The notes under the pieces are model-generated. The model saw nothing but the letters and a program-made list of their open reading frames with translations. It did no database searches and was not told where the DNA came from. Below are positions 32,471-41,576 of a DNA stretch of 64,000 bases, in pieces. The DNA is from Thioalbus denitrificans (GTDB lineage: Bacteria; Pseudomonadota; Gammaproteobacteria; DSM-26407), in the NCBI RefSeq assembly GCF_003337735.1, contig NZ_QPJY01000001.1, positions 144,150 to 208,149 on the forward strand, in the 5' to 3' direction. Every line of letters begins with the position of its first letter. Position 1 is the first letter of the stretch. The position numbers and the translations under genes were made by a program.

Positions 32471-33013
32471 GTGAACAACGGACCCGAGGGCGGCGGCGGC
32501 CGGCTGCGCAGCGTGGTGAGCTACCTGGAGATGCGCGCGCCGCCGGTGGAGGGGCCGCCGGCGCCGCCGCGCCCGGGGCTGGCGCTGGTCCGGCTCGAGC
32601 GGCCCAGCGTCCCCTTCTACCGCTTCCTCTACGACACCATCGGCGAGCCCTGGCTTTGGATCGATCGGCGCCGGATCGATGACGCCGGGCTGGAGGCCAT
32701 CATCCGCCATCCGCGGGTGGAGGTGCACGTGCTCTACGGCGGCGGGGAGCCGCTCGGCTACGCCGAGCTCGATTTCCGCGTGCCCGGCGAGGTGGAGATC
32801 GTCTACTGCGGCCTGATGCCCCACGCCATCGGCGGCGGGCTGGGCCGCTACCTGCTCGGCCAGGCGCTGGACCGGGCCTGGGCCGCGGGTCCGGAGCGGG
32901 TCTGGCTCCACACCTGCACCCAGGATCACCCCGGCGCGCTCGGGTTCTACCGCCGCGCCGGCTTCGTCAAGACCCACGAGGTGGAGGAGTGGGTGGAGAT
33001 TGCCCCCGTCTGA
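32471..33013 (+). CDS. GNAT family N-acetyltransferase
   Basis: An acetyl-CoA-dependent N-acetyltransferase of 180 residues. The acyl-CoA-binding motif A is seen as VYCGLMPHAIGGGLGRYLLG, then VWLHTCTQDHPGALGFYRRAGF, the usual late GNAT segment. The substrate is unknown. The start is GTG 32471, with GGGAGG 5 bp upstream; a GTG two codons earlier is also possible. It is divergent from hupU, and the codon use is as GC-rich as its neighbours. Confidence 0.88.
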   Translation: MNNGPEGGGGRLRSVVSYLEMRAPPVEGPPAPPRPGLALVRLERPSVPFYRFLYDTIGEPWLWIDRRRIDDAGLEAIIRHPRVEVHVLYGGGEPLGYAELDFRVPGEVEIVYCGLMPHAIGGGLGRYLLGQALDRAWAAGPERVWLHTCTQDHPGALGFYRRAGFVKTHEVEEWVEIAPV

Positions 33014-33085
33014 GTCCGGTTGGTTCAACGCCAAGACACGAAGGCGCGAACTCGCCAGGAACAACAGGAGCGGCGTGGCGGCGGG

Positions 33086-33778
33086 TCAGCCGGTGTGGGG
33101 GCGGAGGTGGCGGCCGAGGCGCCGTTCCAGCACCTTGAACACCTGGGTGAGCACCAGGGTCATGGCGAGGTAGATGAGCCCGGCGGCGAGGAACATCTCC
33201 ACCGGGAGGTAGTTGCGGGCGATGAGGGTGCGGGCCATGCCGGTGAGATCCAGCAGGGTGATGGTGCTGGCCAGCGCGCTGCCCTTGATCATCAGGATGA
33301 TCTCGTTGCCGTAGGCGGGCAGGCCGATGCGCACCGCCTGGGGCAGGATGATGCGTCGGTAGGCGAGCGGCAGGGACATGCCGATGGCGCGGGCGGCCTC
33401 GATTTCGCCGGGGGGCACCGCCTGGATCGCCCCGCGCAGGATCTCCGCGGTGTAGGCGCCGGTGTTCAGCGCGAAGGCGATGATGGCGCACCAGTAGGGT
33501 TCGCGCAGGATGGGCCACAGCGCGCTCTCCCGCACCCACTCGAACTGGGAGGCGCCGTAGTAGATCATGAAGATCTGCACCAGCAGCGGCGTGCCGCGGA
33601 AGAAGAAGATGAAGCCGTAGGGCAGCATCCGCACCAGCGGGCTGCGCGCCACCCGCATCAGGGCCATGGGCAGCGCCAGCAGCAGCCCGATGAGGAGCGA
33701 GATCCCCACCAGCTCCAGGGTGAGGACGGTGCCGGAGAGCAGCTTCGGCAGGCTGTCGATGATGGCCTGGAAGTTCAT
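33086..33778 (-). CDS. Polar amino-acid ABC transporter permease (HisM-like)
   Basis: An inner-membrane permease, 230 residues with about five membrane helices. The EAA loop with the coupling pattern EIEAARAIGMSLPLAYRRI contacts the ATPase. FFRGTPLLVQIFMIYYG is typical of the HisM/ArtM group for basic amino acids. The ATG at 33778 overlaps the previous permease stop (ATGA). It is the last gene of the four-gene transporter set. Confidence 0.93.
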   Translation of the reverse strand: MNFQAIIDSLPKLLSGTVLTLELVGISLLIGLLLALPMALMRVARSPLVRMLPYGFIFFFRGTPLLVQIFMIYYGASQFEWVRESALWPILREPYWCAIIAFALNTGAYTAEILRGAIQAVPPGEIEAARAIGMSLPLAYRRIILPQAVRIGLPAYGNEIILMIKGSALASTITLLDLTGMARTLIARNYLPVEMFLAAGLIYLAMTLVLTQVFKVLERRLGRHLRPHTG

Positions 33779-34470
33779 GTGCGCGAGCGCTCCAGACCGC
33801 GGTTGGCCCAGCGCTCGGCGAAGTGGATGCCCACCATGGTCACCACGGTCATGCCCAGGTAGATGATCGCCGCCAGTAGGTAGAAGGTGAACGGCTCCTT
33901 GGTGAAGCCGATGGCGATGGAGCTCTTGCGCATCAGCTCCTCGAGCCCGATGAGGGAGACCAGCGCGGTGTCCTTGAGCAGCACCAGGAACAGGTTGCCG
34001 AGCCCGGGCAGGGCGATGCGCCACACCTGGGGCAGCACGATGCGGTGGAAGGTGAGCCAGCGGCCCATGCCGAAGGCCTGCGCCGCCTCGATCTGGCCCC
34101 GGGGAATGGCCAGCATGGCGCCGCGGAACACCTCGGTGGCGTAGGAGCCGAAGGTGATGCCGAGCGCGGTGACGCCGGCGGCGTAGGGGCTCAGCTCCAC
34201 GTAGCCTTGGTGGCCGAAGTACCCGGCTAGCGCGGTGAGCATCCCGGCGGTGCCGAAGTAGATGAGCAGCACGATGATGAGCTCCGGCACCCCGCGCACC
34301 ACGGTGGTGTAGAGCCCGGCGGCGGCCCGCGCCAGGCGCGAGCGGGAGAGCTTGGCGCTGGCGCCGAGCAGCCCCAGCACCAGGCCCACCGCCACGGCCC
34401 CGGCGGCCAGCTGCAGGGTCATCAGGGCGCCCAGGAGGATCTGGTCGCCGAATCCTTGCAGCTCGAACAT
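33775..34470 (-). CDS. Polar amino-acid ABC transporter permease (HisQ-like)
   Basis: The 231-residue partner permease, with about five hydrophobic helices, VVRGVPELIIVLLIYFG and the EAA loop IEAAQAFGMGRWLTFHRIVLPQ quoted in part. It belongs to the HisQ/ArtQ type and forms a heterodimeric channel with the downstream permease. It lies 24 bp after the binding-protein gene and overlaps the next permease by 4 bp. Confidence 0.93.
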   Translation of the reverse strand: MFELQGFGDQILLGALMTLQLAAGAVAVGLVLGLLGASAKLSRSRLARAAAGLYTTVVRGVPELIIVLLIYFGTAGMLTALAGYFGHQGYVELSPYAAGVTALGITFGSYATEVFRGAMLAIPRGQIEAAQAFGMGRWLTFHRIVLPQVWRIALPGLGNLFLVLLKDTALVSLIGLEELMRKSSIAIGFTKEPFTFYLLAAIIYLGMTVVTMVGIHFAERWANRGLERSRT

Positions 34471-34494
34471 CGCCGGGGCCGGGCGTCAGGCGGC

Positions 34495-35232
34495 TCAGTA
34501 GATGTCGAAGGGGAAGTACTTGGCGTTGATCTTCGCGTAGGTGCCGTCGGCGCGAATCTGCTCGATGGCCTTGTTCAGCCGCTCCACCAGGGCGGCGTCC
34601 TCCTTGCGCACGGCGATGCCGATTTCGTCGTTGATGTTGATGGGATCGCCCACGAACTCGAAGCCCTGGCCCGCCTCGCTCTGCAGCCAGTTGTAGTTCA
34701 CGTAGGTGTCGGCCAGCATGGCGTCGAGGCGGCCGTTGGAGAGATCCAGGTAGGCGTTCTCCTGGGTGTCGTAGAGCTTGATGGAGACCGTGTCGGAGAG
34801 GTTGTCCTCGAGATACTGGGCGCTGATGGTGGCGCGCTGGGCGCCGATGGCCTTGCCCTTGAGGTCGTCCACGGAGAAGCCCGAGCCCTTCTTCGCGGCG
34901 TAGCGCAGGCTGTTGGAGTAGTAGCGCCCGGTGAAGGCCACCGCCTGCTTGCGCTCCTCGGTGATGGACATGGAGGCGACGATGGCGTCGTACTTGCGCG
35001 CCAGCAGGCCGGGGATGATGCCGTCCCAGTCCTGGGTCACGAACACGCACTCCACCTGCATGGCGTCGCAGAGCGCGTTGGCGATGTCGATGTCGAAGCC
35101 GAACACCTTGCCGTCGGGCCCGATCTGGTTGAAGGGGGGATAGGCGCCCTCGGTGCCGATGCGCAGGGTCTCGGCCTGGGCGACACCGGCCAGGGCCAGG
35201 GTGGTGAGCAGGATGGCGAGCAGCTTTTTCAT
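34495..35232 (-). CDS. Periplasmic amino-acid-binding protein of an ABC transporter
   Basis: A 245-residue type II periplasmic binding protein with signal peptide MKKLLAILLTTLALAGVAQA. The mature start ETLRIGTEGAYPPFNQIGPDG and FGFDIDIANALCDAMQVEC are characteristic of the lysine/arginine/ornithine or histidine binding group, so a basic amino acid is the likely ligand. The start is ATG 35232 with AGAGG upstream. It lies between the ATPase and permease genes. Confidence 0.93.
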   Translation of the reverse strand: MKKLLAILLTTLALAGVAQAETLRIGTEGAYPPFNQIGPDGKVFGFDIDIANALCDAMQVECVFVTQDWDGIIPGLLARKYDAIVASMSITEERKQAVAFTGRYYSNSLRYAAKKGSGFSVDDLKGKAIGAQRATISAQYLEDNLSDTVSIKLYDTQENAYLDLSNGRLDAMLADTYVNYNWLQSEAGQGFEFVGDPININDEIGIAVRKEDAALVERLNKAIEQIRADGTYAKINAKYFPFDIY

Positions 35233-35273
35233 CGTGGTGTGCCTCTCGTGGACCGTTCGGTTGTCGGGCTGTG

Positions 35274-36050
35274 TCACTGCAGGTGGCTGGAGATGAACTG
35301 CCGGACCCGCTCCGAGCGGGCCTGGCCGAAGATCTGCGCCGGCGGCCCCATCTCCTCCACCCGTCCCTCGTGCAGGAACATGATCTGGCTGGAGACCTCG
35401 CGGGCGAAGCCCATCTCGTGGGTGACGATGAGCATGGTGCGCCCCTCCTCCGCCAGCCGGCGGATCACCTGCAGCACCTCGCCCACCATCTCCGGGTCGA
35501 GCGCCGAGGTGGGCTCGTCGAAGAGGATGAGCCGCGGCTCCATGGCCAGCGCCCGGGCGATGGCCGCCCGCTGCTGCTGGCCGCCGGAGAGGTGGGCGGG
35601 ATAGTGGCTGCGCTTGTCGGCGATGCCCACCTTGGCCAGCAGCGCCTCGGCCCGCTCCACCGCCGCGGCGCGGCTCAGCCCCTGCACGTGGATGGGGGCC
35701 TCGACGAGGTTCTCCAGCACCGTCATGTGGGACCAGAGGTTGAAGTTCTGGAACACGAAGCCGATCTGCTGGCGCATGCGGTTGAGCTGCGCCGGGTCGG
35801 CCGGCCCCAGGCCGCCCTCGCGGGAGGGCTGCAGGCGCAGGGTCTCGCCGGCCAGGGCGATGCGGCCCTGGTCCGGGTATTCGAGCAGGTTGAGGCAGCG
35901 CAGGAAGGTGCTCTTGCCGGAGCCGCTGGAGCCGATGATGGAGATGACGTCGCCGTCATGGGCGGTCAGGGAGATGCCCTTGAGCACCTCCAGCCCGCCG
36001 AAGCGCTTGTGGATGTCGGCGACCTCGAGGGCCGGCGTGCCGGCATTCAT
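35274..36050 (-). CDS. Polar amino-acid ABC transporter ATP-binding protein (HisP-like)
   Basis: The ATPase of the transporter, 258 residues. Walker A GSSGSGKSTFLR, Q-loop FQNFNLW, signature LSGGQQQRAAIARAL, Walker B LILFDEPTSALDPE and the switch His in IVTHEMGFA are all intact. The insert around LRLQPSREGGLGP is typical of HisP/AotP. It is the first gene of the operon; no clear promoter is seen in the 274-bp spacer to the divergent cupin gene. Confidence 0.95.
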   Translation of the reverse strand: MNAGTPALEVADIHKRFGGLEVLKGISLTAHDGDVISIIGSSGSGKSTFLRCLNLLEYPDQGRIALAGETLRLQPSREGGLGPADPAQLNRMRQQIGFVFQNFNLWSHMTVLENLVEAPIHVQGLSRAAAVERAEALLAKVGIADKRSHYPAHLSGGQQQRAAIARALAMEPRLILFDEPTSALDPEMVGEVLQVIRRLAEEGRTMLIVTHEMGFAREVSSQIMFLHEGRVEEMGPPAQIFGQARSERVRQFISSHLQ

Positions 36051-36324
36051 GATCCGGCGGCCTCGCGGTCGGTAGCGGGACGGAACACCCCGGAACAGGG
36101 CGCGCGGGCGGGCTGGCGGAGTGCGGCTACTCTGGGCATGGCTCTGTCCGTCGGGCGAGGTTTCATTCTAGGTGAGCCCGGCGCCGATGCAAACCGCCGC
36201 CATGGTCATGTTCACGCTTGTCTACACTTGCCGCAGCGGCGCGGGGCGCCGGATGCCGGTGCCGGGGGCGGATCGGGCGCGCCGCGTGGAATCGCTGTTC
36301 CGCAACCTGACGAGGGAGGTGCAC

Positions 36325-36825
36325 ATGGAGCGCAAGGCGCCGATTCTCAACCTGGACGAGGTGGAGTACGAGGAGTGGGGGCACGGTGAGCGCTTCGCGG
36401 CGCGGCTCGGGCCCCTGGCCGCCCGCCTGGGGGCCCGGAAACTGGGCTACCGGGTGGTGGTGGTGCCGCCGGGCAAGACCGCGTGGCCCTGCCACTTCCA
36501 CCACGTGAACGAGGAGATGTTCCTGATCCTCGACGGCCACGGCACCCTGCGCATCGGGGCGGAGCGCCACCCGCTGCGCGCCGGCGACGTGGTGTGCCTG
36601 CCGCCGGGCCCGGAGACCGCGCACCAGATCCTCAACACCTCCAACGCCGCCCTGAAGTACCTGGCGGTCAGCACCATGGAGGCGCCGGACATCATGGAGT
36701 ACCCCGATTCGGGCAAGTACGCGGTGTTCGCCGGCAGCGCCCCGGGCGGGGCGCAGGCCGACCGGACCTTCGCCATCGTCGCCCGGCACCGGGACGCGAC
36801 GGACTACTGGGAGGGCGAGGAGTGA
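36325..36825 (+). CDS. Cupin-domain protein
   Basis: A small single-cupin protein, 166 residues. Motif 1 (HFHHVNEEMFLILDGHG, with His57, His59 and Glu64) and motif 2 (GDVVCLPPGPETAHQI, with His100) give a complete metal site. The function is not clear; similar proteins are annotated as cupin_2 enzymes or sugar isomerase-like. An SD GAGGGAGG precedes the ATG. It is 50 bp before the PLP decarboxylase on the same strand, so the two may act together. Confidence 0.85.
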   Translation: MERKAPILNLDEVEYEEWGHGERFAARLGPLAARLGARKLGYRVVVVPPGKTAWPCHFHHVNEEMFLILDGHGTLRIGAERHPLRAGDVVCLPPGPETAHQILNTSNAALKYLAVSTMEAPDIMEYPDSGKYAVFAGSAPGGAQADRTFAIVARHRDATDYWEGEE

Positions 36826-36875
36826 GGCGCTATCCTTGCGCGGGTCCCGACACCGACCGTGCGCCAGGAGAGGTC

Positions 36876-38330
36876 ATGACCGATCGGCAGCAGACCGGCT
36901 ACCACATGAGCCCCGAGGATTTCCGCCGCCACGGCCATGCGCTGGTGGACTGGATCGCCGCGTACTGGCAGCGGGTGGAGTCGCTGCCGGTGCGCTCCCG
37001 CGCGGCGCCGGGCGAGGTGGCCGCGGCCCTGCCCGGCAGCGCGCCGGAGCGGGGGGAGCCGTTCGCGGCGATGCTGGAGGACGTGGAGCGGGTGATCCTG
37101 CCCGGCCTCACCCACTGGCAGTCGCCCAACTTCTTCGCCTACTTCCCCGCCAACACCTCGGCCCCGTCGGTGCTGGGCGAGCTGCTTGCCGCGGGGCTCG
37201 GCGTGCAGGGGATGCTGTGGGCCACCAGCCCCGCCTGCACCGAGCTGGAGACCCGGGTGCTCGACTGGCTGGCGGAGCTGCTCGGGCTGCCCGCGGCGTT
37301 CCGCTCCGACGGCGGCGGCGGCGGCGTGATCCAGGATTCCGCCTCGGGCGCGGCGCTGTGCGCCCTGCTGGCGGCGCGGGAGCGGGCCTCGGACGGCGCC
37401 GCCAACGAGCGGGGCTGCGACCGGCGGCTGACCGCCTACGCCTCCACCGAGACCCACTCCTCCATCGAGAAGGCGGTGAAGATCGCCGGCCTGGGGCGGG
37501 AGCAGCTGCGCATCATCCCGGTGGACGACCACTTCGCCATGGACGCCGGGGCCCTGGCGCGGCAGATGGCCGCCGACGTGGCCGCCGGGTTCACGCCGGC
37601 GTTCGTCTGCGCCACCGTGGGCACCACCTCCTCCACCGCCGTGGACCCGGTGGCCGCCATCGCCGCCGTGGCGCGCCGCTTCGGCGCCTGGCTGCACGTG
37701 GACGCCGCCATGGCCGGCTCGGCCATGATCTGCCCCGAGTTCCGGGCGCTGCAGGCGGGCGTGGAGCAGGCCGACAGCTACTGCTTCGATCCCCACAAGT
37801 GGCTGTTCACCAACTTCGACTGCAGCTGCCTGTTCGTGCGCGAGCGCGGCGCGCTGATCCGGGCCCTGTCGGTGCTGCCGGAGTACCTGCGCAACCGCGC
37901 CAGCGAGAGCGGCGCGGTGATCGACTACCGCGACTGGCATGTGCCCCTGGGGCGGCGGTTCCGGGCGCTGAAGCTCTGGTTCGTGCTGCGCCACTACGGC
38001 GCGGAGGGGCTGCGCCACCACCTGCGCGAGCATGTGCGCCTGGCGCGCTGGTTCGCCGACCAGGTGGCCGTCCACCCGGACTTCGAGCTGGCCGCGCCGG
38101 TGCCCTTCAACCTGGTCTGCTTCCGCCACCGCGGCGGTGATGCCGGCAGCGAGGCGCTGCTGGAGCGGCTCAACGGGAGCGGGCGCCTCTACCTCACCCA
38201 CACCCGCCTCGACGGCCGCTTCACCCTGCGCCTGTGCGTGGGCCAGACCCACACGGAAGCCAGCCACGTGGAGGCGGCCTGGGCGGCGATCCGGGCGGCC
38301 GCGGAGGGGACCGCGGCGCCGGCCGGCTGA
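36876..38330 (+). CDS. PLP-dependent aromatic-L-amino-acid decarboxylase family protein
   Basis: A group II PLP decarboxylase, 484 residues. PLP-lysine is Lys308 in CFDPHKWLFTNFDCS, with the cofactor Asp in WLHVDAAMAGSA and the ring-stacking His in STETHSSIEKA. The N-terminal HALVDWIAAYWQRVESLPV and WQSPNFFAYFPANTS are typical of DOPA/tryptophan/tyrosine decarboxylases. Substrate is unknown; an aromatic amino acid is likely. An SD AGGAGAGG precedes the ATG. Confidence 0.9.
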   Translation: MTDRQQTGYHMSPEDFRRHGHALVDWIAAYWQRVESLPVRSRAAPGEVAAALPGSAPERGEPFAAMLEDVERVILPGLTHWQSPNFFAYFPANTSAPSVLGELLAAGLGVQGMLWATSPACTELETRVLDWLAELLGLPAAFRSDGGGGGVIQDSASGAALCALLAARERASDGAANERGCDRRLTAYASTETHSSIEKAVKIAGLGREQLRIIPVDDHFAMDAGALARQMAADVAAGFTPAFVCATVGTTSSTAVDPVAAIAAVARRFGAWLHVDAAMAGSAMICPEFRALQAGVEQADSYCFDPHKWLFTNFDCSCLFVRERGALIRALSVLPEYLRNRASESGAVIDYRDWHVPLGRRFRALKLWFVLRHYGAEGLRHHLREHVRLARWFADQVAVHPDFELAAPVPFNLVCFRHRGGDAGSEALLERLNGSGRLYLTHTRLDGRFTLRLCVGQTHTEASHVEAAWAAIRAAAEGTAAPAG

Positions 38331-38457
38331 TGATCCGCGGTGATGGGGCGCGCCCGCCGCACGCACGCTGTCCCCATCCCCTTCCGGGTTGCAACGCCCG
38401 GACCGGCCGCGCACCATTCTGCGCCTGCGCGACAGGACCAGACAGGAGTATCGAACC

Positions 38458-39315
38458 ATGAAATACGTGGGAGCCCACGTCTCCGCCTCGGGCGGGGTGG
38501 AGAACGCGCCGCTCAACGCCGCGGCCATCGGCGCGCGCGCCTTCGCCCTGTTCACCAAGAACCAGCGCCAGTGGCAGGCCAAGCCCCTGACCACGAAGAG
38601 CATCGACGCCTTCCGCGCCAACCTCGAGCAGTCGGGCATCCGGCCCGGGCATGTCCTGCCCCACGACAGCTATCTCATCAACCTCGGCCACCCCGAGCCG
38701 GAGGCGCTGGCGAAGTCCCGCGCGGCCTTCCTCGACGAGATGCGGCGCTGCGGGCAGCTGGGGCTGAAGCTGCTCAACTTCCACCCCGGCGCCCATCTCG
38801 GCAAGATCGACGAGGAGGCGTGCCTGGCCCGCATCGCCGAGTCGGTGAACCTGGCCCTGGAGCAGACCGAGGGGGTCACCGCGGTGATCGAGAACACCGC
38901 CGGCCAGGGCACCGTCCTCGGCTGGCGCTTCGAGCACCTCGCCGCCATCATCGACCGGGTCGAGGACAAGTCGCGGGTGGGGGTCTGCCTCGACACCGCC
39001 CATACCTTCGGCGCCGGCTACGACCTGCGCACCGCGGCGGCGTGCGCGGAGACCTTCTCCGAGTTCGACGCCGTGGTGGGTTTCCGCTACCTGCGCGGCA
39101 TGCACCTCAACGACTCCAAGGCGGCGCTCGGCTCGCGGGTGGATCGCCACCACAGCCTGGGTAAGGGGCTCATCGGCCTGGAGGCCTTCCGCACCATCAT
39201 GCGCGATCCGCGCTTCGAGGAGATTCCCCTGGTGCTGGAAACCATCGACGAGACCCTCTGGCCCGAGGAGATCCGGATGCTCTACGGGATGCAGTCCGGG
39301 CAGGGGGGCGAGTGA
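38458..39315 (+). CDS. nfo: Deoxyribonuclease IV (endonuclease IV)
   Basis: A class II AP endonuclease that nicks DNA 5' to abasic sites. The 285 residues match the family. The three-zinc TIM barrel is shown by [67 protein letters not shown] and LVLETIDE, all of which carry the metal ligands. An SD CAGGAG precedes the ATG. Its stop overlaps the start of the next gene (GTGA). Confidence 0.97.
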   Translation: MKYVGAHVSASGGVENAPLNAAAIGARAFALFTKNQRQWQAKPLTTKSIDAFRANLEQSGIRPGHVLPHDSYLINLGHPEPEALAKSRAAFLDEMRRCGQLGLKLLNFHPGAHLGKIDEEACLARIAESVNLALEQTEGVTAVIENTAGQGTVLGWRFEHLAAIIDRVEDKSRVGVCLDTAHTFGAGYDLRTAAACAETFSEFDAVVGFRYLRGMHLNDSKAALGSRVDRHHSLGKGLIGLEAFRTIMRDPRFEEIPLVLETIDETLWPEEIRMLYGMQSGQGGE

Positions 39316-39710
39316 GCCTGCCCCTCGAGGCGCTGCTGGCCTGGCCGCTCCTGCTCGCCCTGGCGGTGGCCAACGGGGCCCTGCGCGAGTTCCTGCTGCA
39401 GCCGCGCCTGGGCGAGCGGCCGGCGCGCCTGCTGAGCCCGGTCATCCTCGCCCTGGGGGTGCTGATCCTGGGCGGCCTGTTCGCCTGGTACGCGGGGCCC
39501 CGTCCGGCCCCCGTGCTGCTCGGCGTGGGGCTGTTCTGGCTGCTGCTGGCGCTGGTGTTCGAGTTCGGCTTCTTCCACTTCGTCCGCGGGGTGCCGTGGA
39601 CGGTGCTGCTGGCGGACTACAATATCCTTGCGGGCCGGCTGCTGGCGCTGGTCTGGATCGCCACGCTGCTGGGCCCCTGGCTGGGCGGCCGGCTGCTGGG
39701 CTACTACTGA
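39312..39710 (+). CDS. Small integral membrane protein of unknown function
   Basis: A 132-residue protein with about four hydrophobic helices (about 5-22, 42-62, 67-92 and 105-125). Starts at GTG 39312, overlapping the nfo stop by 4 bp, so it is translationally coupled to nfo. No family is recognised. It has no cysteines or histidine clusters; the only marked polar loops are [17 protein letters not shown] and [14 protein letters not shown]. Confidence 0.7.
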   Translation: MSLPLEALLAWPLLLALAVANGALREFLLQPRLGERPARLLSPVILALGVLILGGLFAWYAGPRPAPVLLGVGLFWLLLALVFEFGFFHFVRGVPWTVLLADYNILAGRLLALVWIATLLGPWLGGRLLGYY

Positions 39711-39771
39711 GCGGGCGCGATCCGCGCCGGGCTGCGGCCGTGCGCGCGATCCCGGTACCGCCCGGAGACCC

Positions 39772-40083
39772 TCAGGCCCCGGCATCGAGCCGGTTCCGCA
39801 CCGCGGCCACCTTGCCCTCCAGGCCGCCCCGGCGCCCCGCCCGGCTGTCGATCTTGGCGGTGGCGTAGATGCGCCCGCAGCCCCGGGCCTCCAGCAGCGC
39901 GTGGGCGCGCTCCACGAACGCCAGTGCCTCGCCGATGGTCGCGGTCTCGATGATGGTGCCCATGGGGGTGAGGCGGTACTCGGCGCCGCTGTCCCGGATC
40001 ATGCGGATCACCTCGGCGACGTCGGGGCTGACGCTCTCGCCGCGGTCCATGGGGAAGATGCTGAATTCGATGAGTACGGACAT
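39772..40083 (-). CDS. MTH1187 family (UPF0045) thiamine-binding-like protein
   Basis: A 103-residue ferredoxin-like protein of the UPF0045/MTH1187 family, which in some members binds thiamine-type ligands. Typical features are the start VLIEFSIFPMDRGESVSPDVAEV, YRLTPMGTIIET and a basic tail. It is alone and divergent from msrA. The function in this organism is not known. Confidence 0.85.
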   Translation of the reverse strand: MSVLIEFSIFPMDRGESVSPDVAEVIRMIRDSGAEYRLTPMGTIIETATIGEALAFVERAHALLEARGCGRIYATAKIDSRAGRRGGLEGKVAAVRNRLDAGA

Positions 40084-40256
40084 GGGCTGCTCCAGTCTGG
40101 TTTATCGGCGCGCATCCCGCGCATTACAGGCAGCCGGCGGCCGAAGCGGATCAGCCGCCGCCGGGCGGCGGGCAGACCCCGCGCTGAAAGGGTTTGCCGC
40201 CGGCCCCGGTCCACTGAACAGTAGCCGTCCATGGGTGCGACGGCCGGGAGAGACAC

Positions 40257-40874
40257 ATGGGACTGAGAAAAATCGGCCGGCTTGCCGCCGCCGGCCTGCT
40301 GTTGCTGGGTGCCGTACCGGGGCCGGTCGCGGCCGCGGAGCCGGCCGTGGCCACCTTCGCCGGCGGCTGCTTCTGGTGCATGGAGCCCCCCTACGACAAG
40401 CTGGAGGGGGTCATCTCCACCACCTCCGGCTACACCGGCGGAGACAAGGAGAACCCCACCTACGGTGAGGTCTCCGCCGGCGGCACCGGCCACTACGAGG
40501 CCCTGCAGGTGGTCTACGACCCGGCCCGGGTCAGCTATCAGCAGCTGCTGGTGCTGTTCTGGCACAACGTGGATCCTCTCGACGCGGGCGGCCAGTTCTG
40601 CGACCGCGGCGACCAGTACCGGACCGCCATCTTCGTCCACGACGAGGAGCAGCGGCGCCTGGCCGAGGAGTCGAAACAGTACCTGGAGCAGGCGGGCGGC
40701 TTCGACAAGCCCATCGTCACCCCCATCCTGCCCGCCGGACCCTTCTACCCGGCGGAGACGTACCACCAGGACTACTATGAGAAGAACCCGCTGCGCTACA
40801 AGTTCTACCGCTACAGCTGCGGCCGCGACGCGCGCCTCGAGGCCCTCTGGGGCGAGTTGGCCGGGAAGCCCTGA
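40257..40874 (+). CDS. msrA: Peptide-methionine (S)-S-oxide reductase MsrA, probably exported
   Basis: It reduces methionine-S-sulfoxide in damaged proteins. The catalytic GGCFWC (nucleophile Cys38) is followed by the family core STTSGYTGG, PTYGEVSAGGTGHYEALQV and RTAIFVHDEEQR. Unlike most cytoplasmic MsrA, it starts with a signal peptide (LAAAGLLLLGAVPGPVAAAE), so it should act in the periplasm. GGGAGAG precedes the ATG. The 173-bp spacer upstream holds nothing else I can identify. Confidence 0.95.
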   Translation: MGLRKIGRLAAAGLLLLGAVPGPVAAAEPAVATFAGGCFWCMEPPYDKLEGVISTTSGYTGGDKENPTYGEVSAGGTGHYEALQVVYDPARVSYQQLLVLFWHNVDPLDAGGQFCDRGDQYRTAIFVHDEEQRRLAEESKQYLEQAGGFDKPIVTPILPAGPFYPAETYHQDYYEKNPLRYKFYRYSCGRDARLEALWGELAGKP

Positions 40875-40895
40875 ATCCCGGCCGGCGGGCGTCGG

Positions 40896-41369
40896 TCACA
40901 CATCCGTCTCCAGCCGTTTCGACAGGTAGGCCTGCACATTCGGCCCCCCGGGGTTGGCGAGTACGCACTCCACCCAGGCGCCGCGTTCGTGGCAGATGAC
41001 CGCCAGGTCCCAGACGCAGGCGCTGAGCCCGGTGGGGGTCACCTCCTCCAGCTCGGCGGGGCGATCGTGGGGGGAGACCCAGACGTGATGGTGCAGTTCG
41101 TTCTCGTCCGCCCACCAGTCCACGAACACGAAGTTGCCGCCGCGCCCGTCGTGGATGCCCACGAAACCCACCCCGTAGTGATTCTGCCCGGCGGCCACCA
41201 CGGCGAGCTGGGTTTCCGCCAGGTCCCGGGCCGCGCGCACCAGGGGTGAGCGGGGCAGTTCCCGGTCATGGGCGATGCCGTAGGCCTTGAGCTGGAAACC
41301 GGGGGTATCCCAGAGACCGAGGAAGCGGATGGGGCGGGGACGGTAGGGCTCGCTGAGGTTCGGATTCAT
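40896..41369 (-). CDS. Conserved-looking hypothetical protein
   Basis: A 157-residue soluble protein that I do not recognise. It has a compact hydrophobic core (LAVVAAGQNHYGVGFVGIHDG, FVFVDWWADENELHHHVW) with many aromatic residues and a His-rich HHHVWVSPHD. No signal peptide. It converges on msrA with a 21-bp gap. The composition and codon use look like a genuine gene. Confidence 0.65.
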   Translation of the reverse strand: MNPNLSEPYRPRPIRFLGLWDTPGFQLKAYGIAHDRELPRSPLVRAARDLAETQLAVVAAGQNHYGVGFVGIHDGRGGNFVFVDWWADENELHHHVWVSPHDRPAELEEVTPTGLSACVWDLAVICHERGAWVECVLANPGGPNVQAYLSKRLETDV

Positions 41370-41576
41370 GGCGGCTATCCCTGTCGGTGGTCGGCAGCGG
41401 CAGGTAGACAGTGTAGTGCATGACCGGGCGGACCGGGGCGCGGATGGGGGCCCCGGGCCGGCCTTGGCCTATCCTGAAGCATGGGCGGACGGCCGGGAGC
41501 GCGCGGCCGGCCGGATCCGGCCGGCGGGTTGCCGGGCACCCTGGAGCGTCGACGGACACCGGAGAGCACGCGGGCG

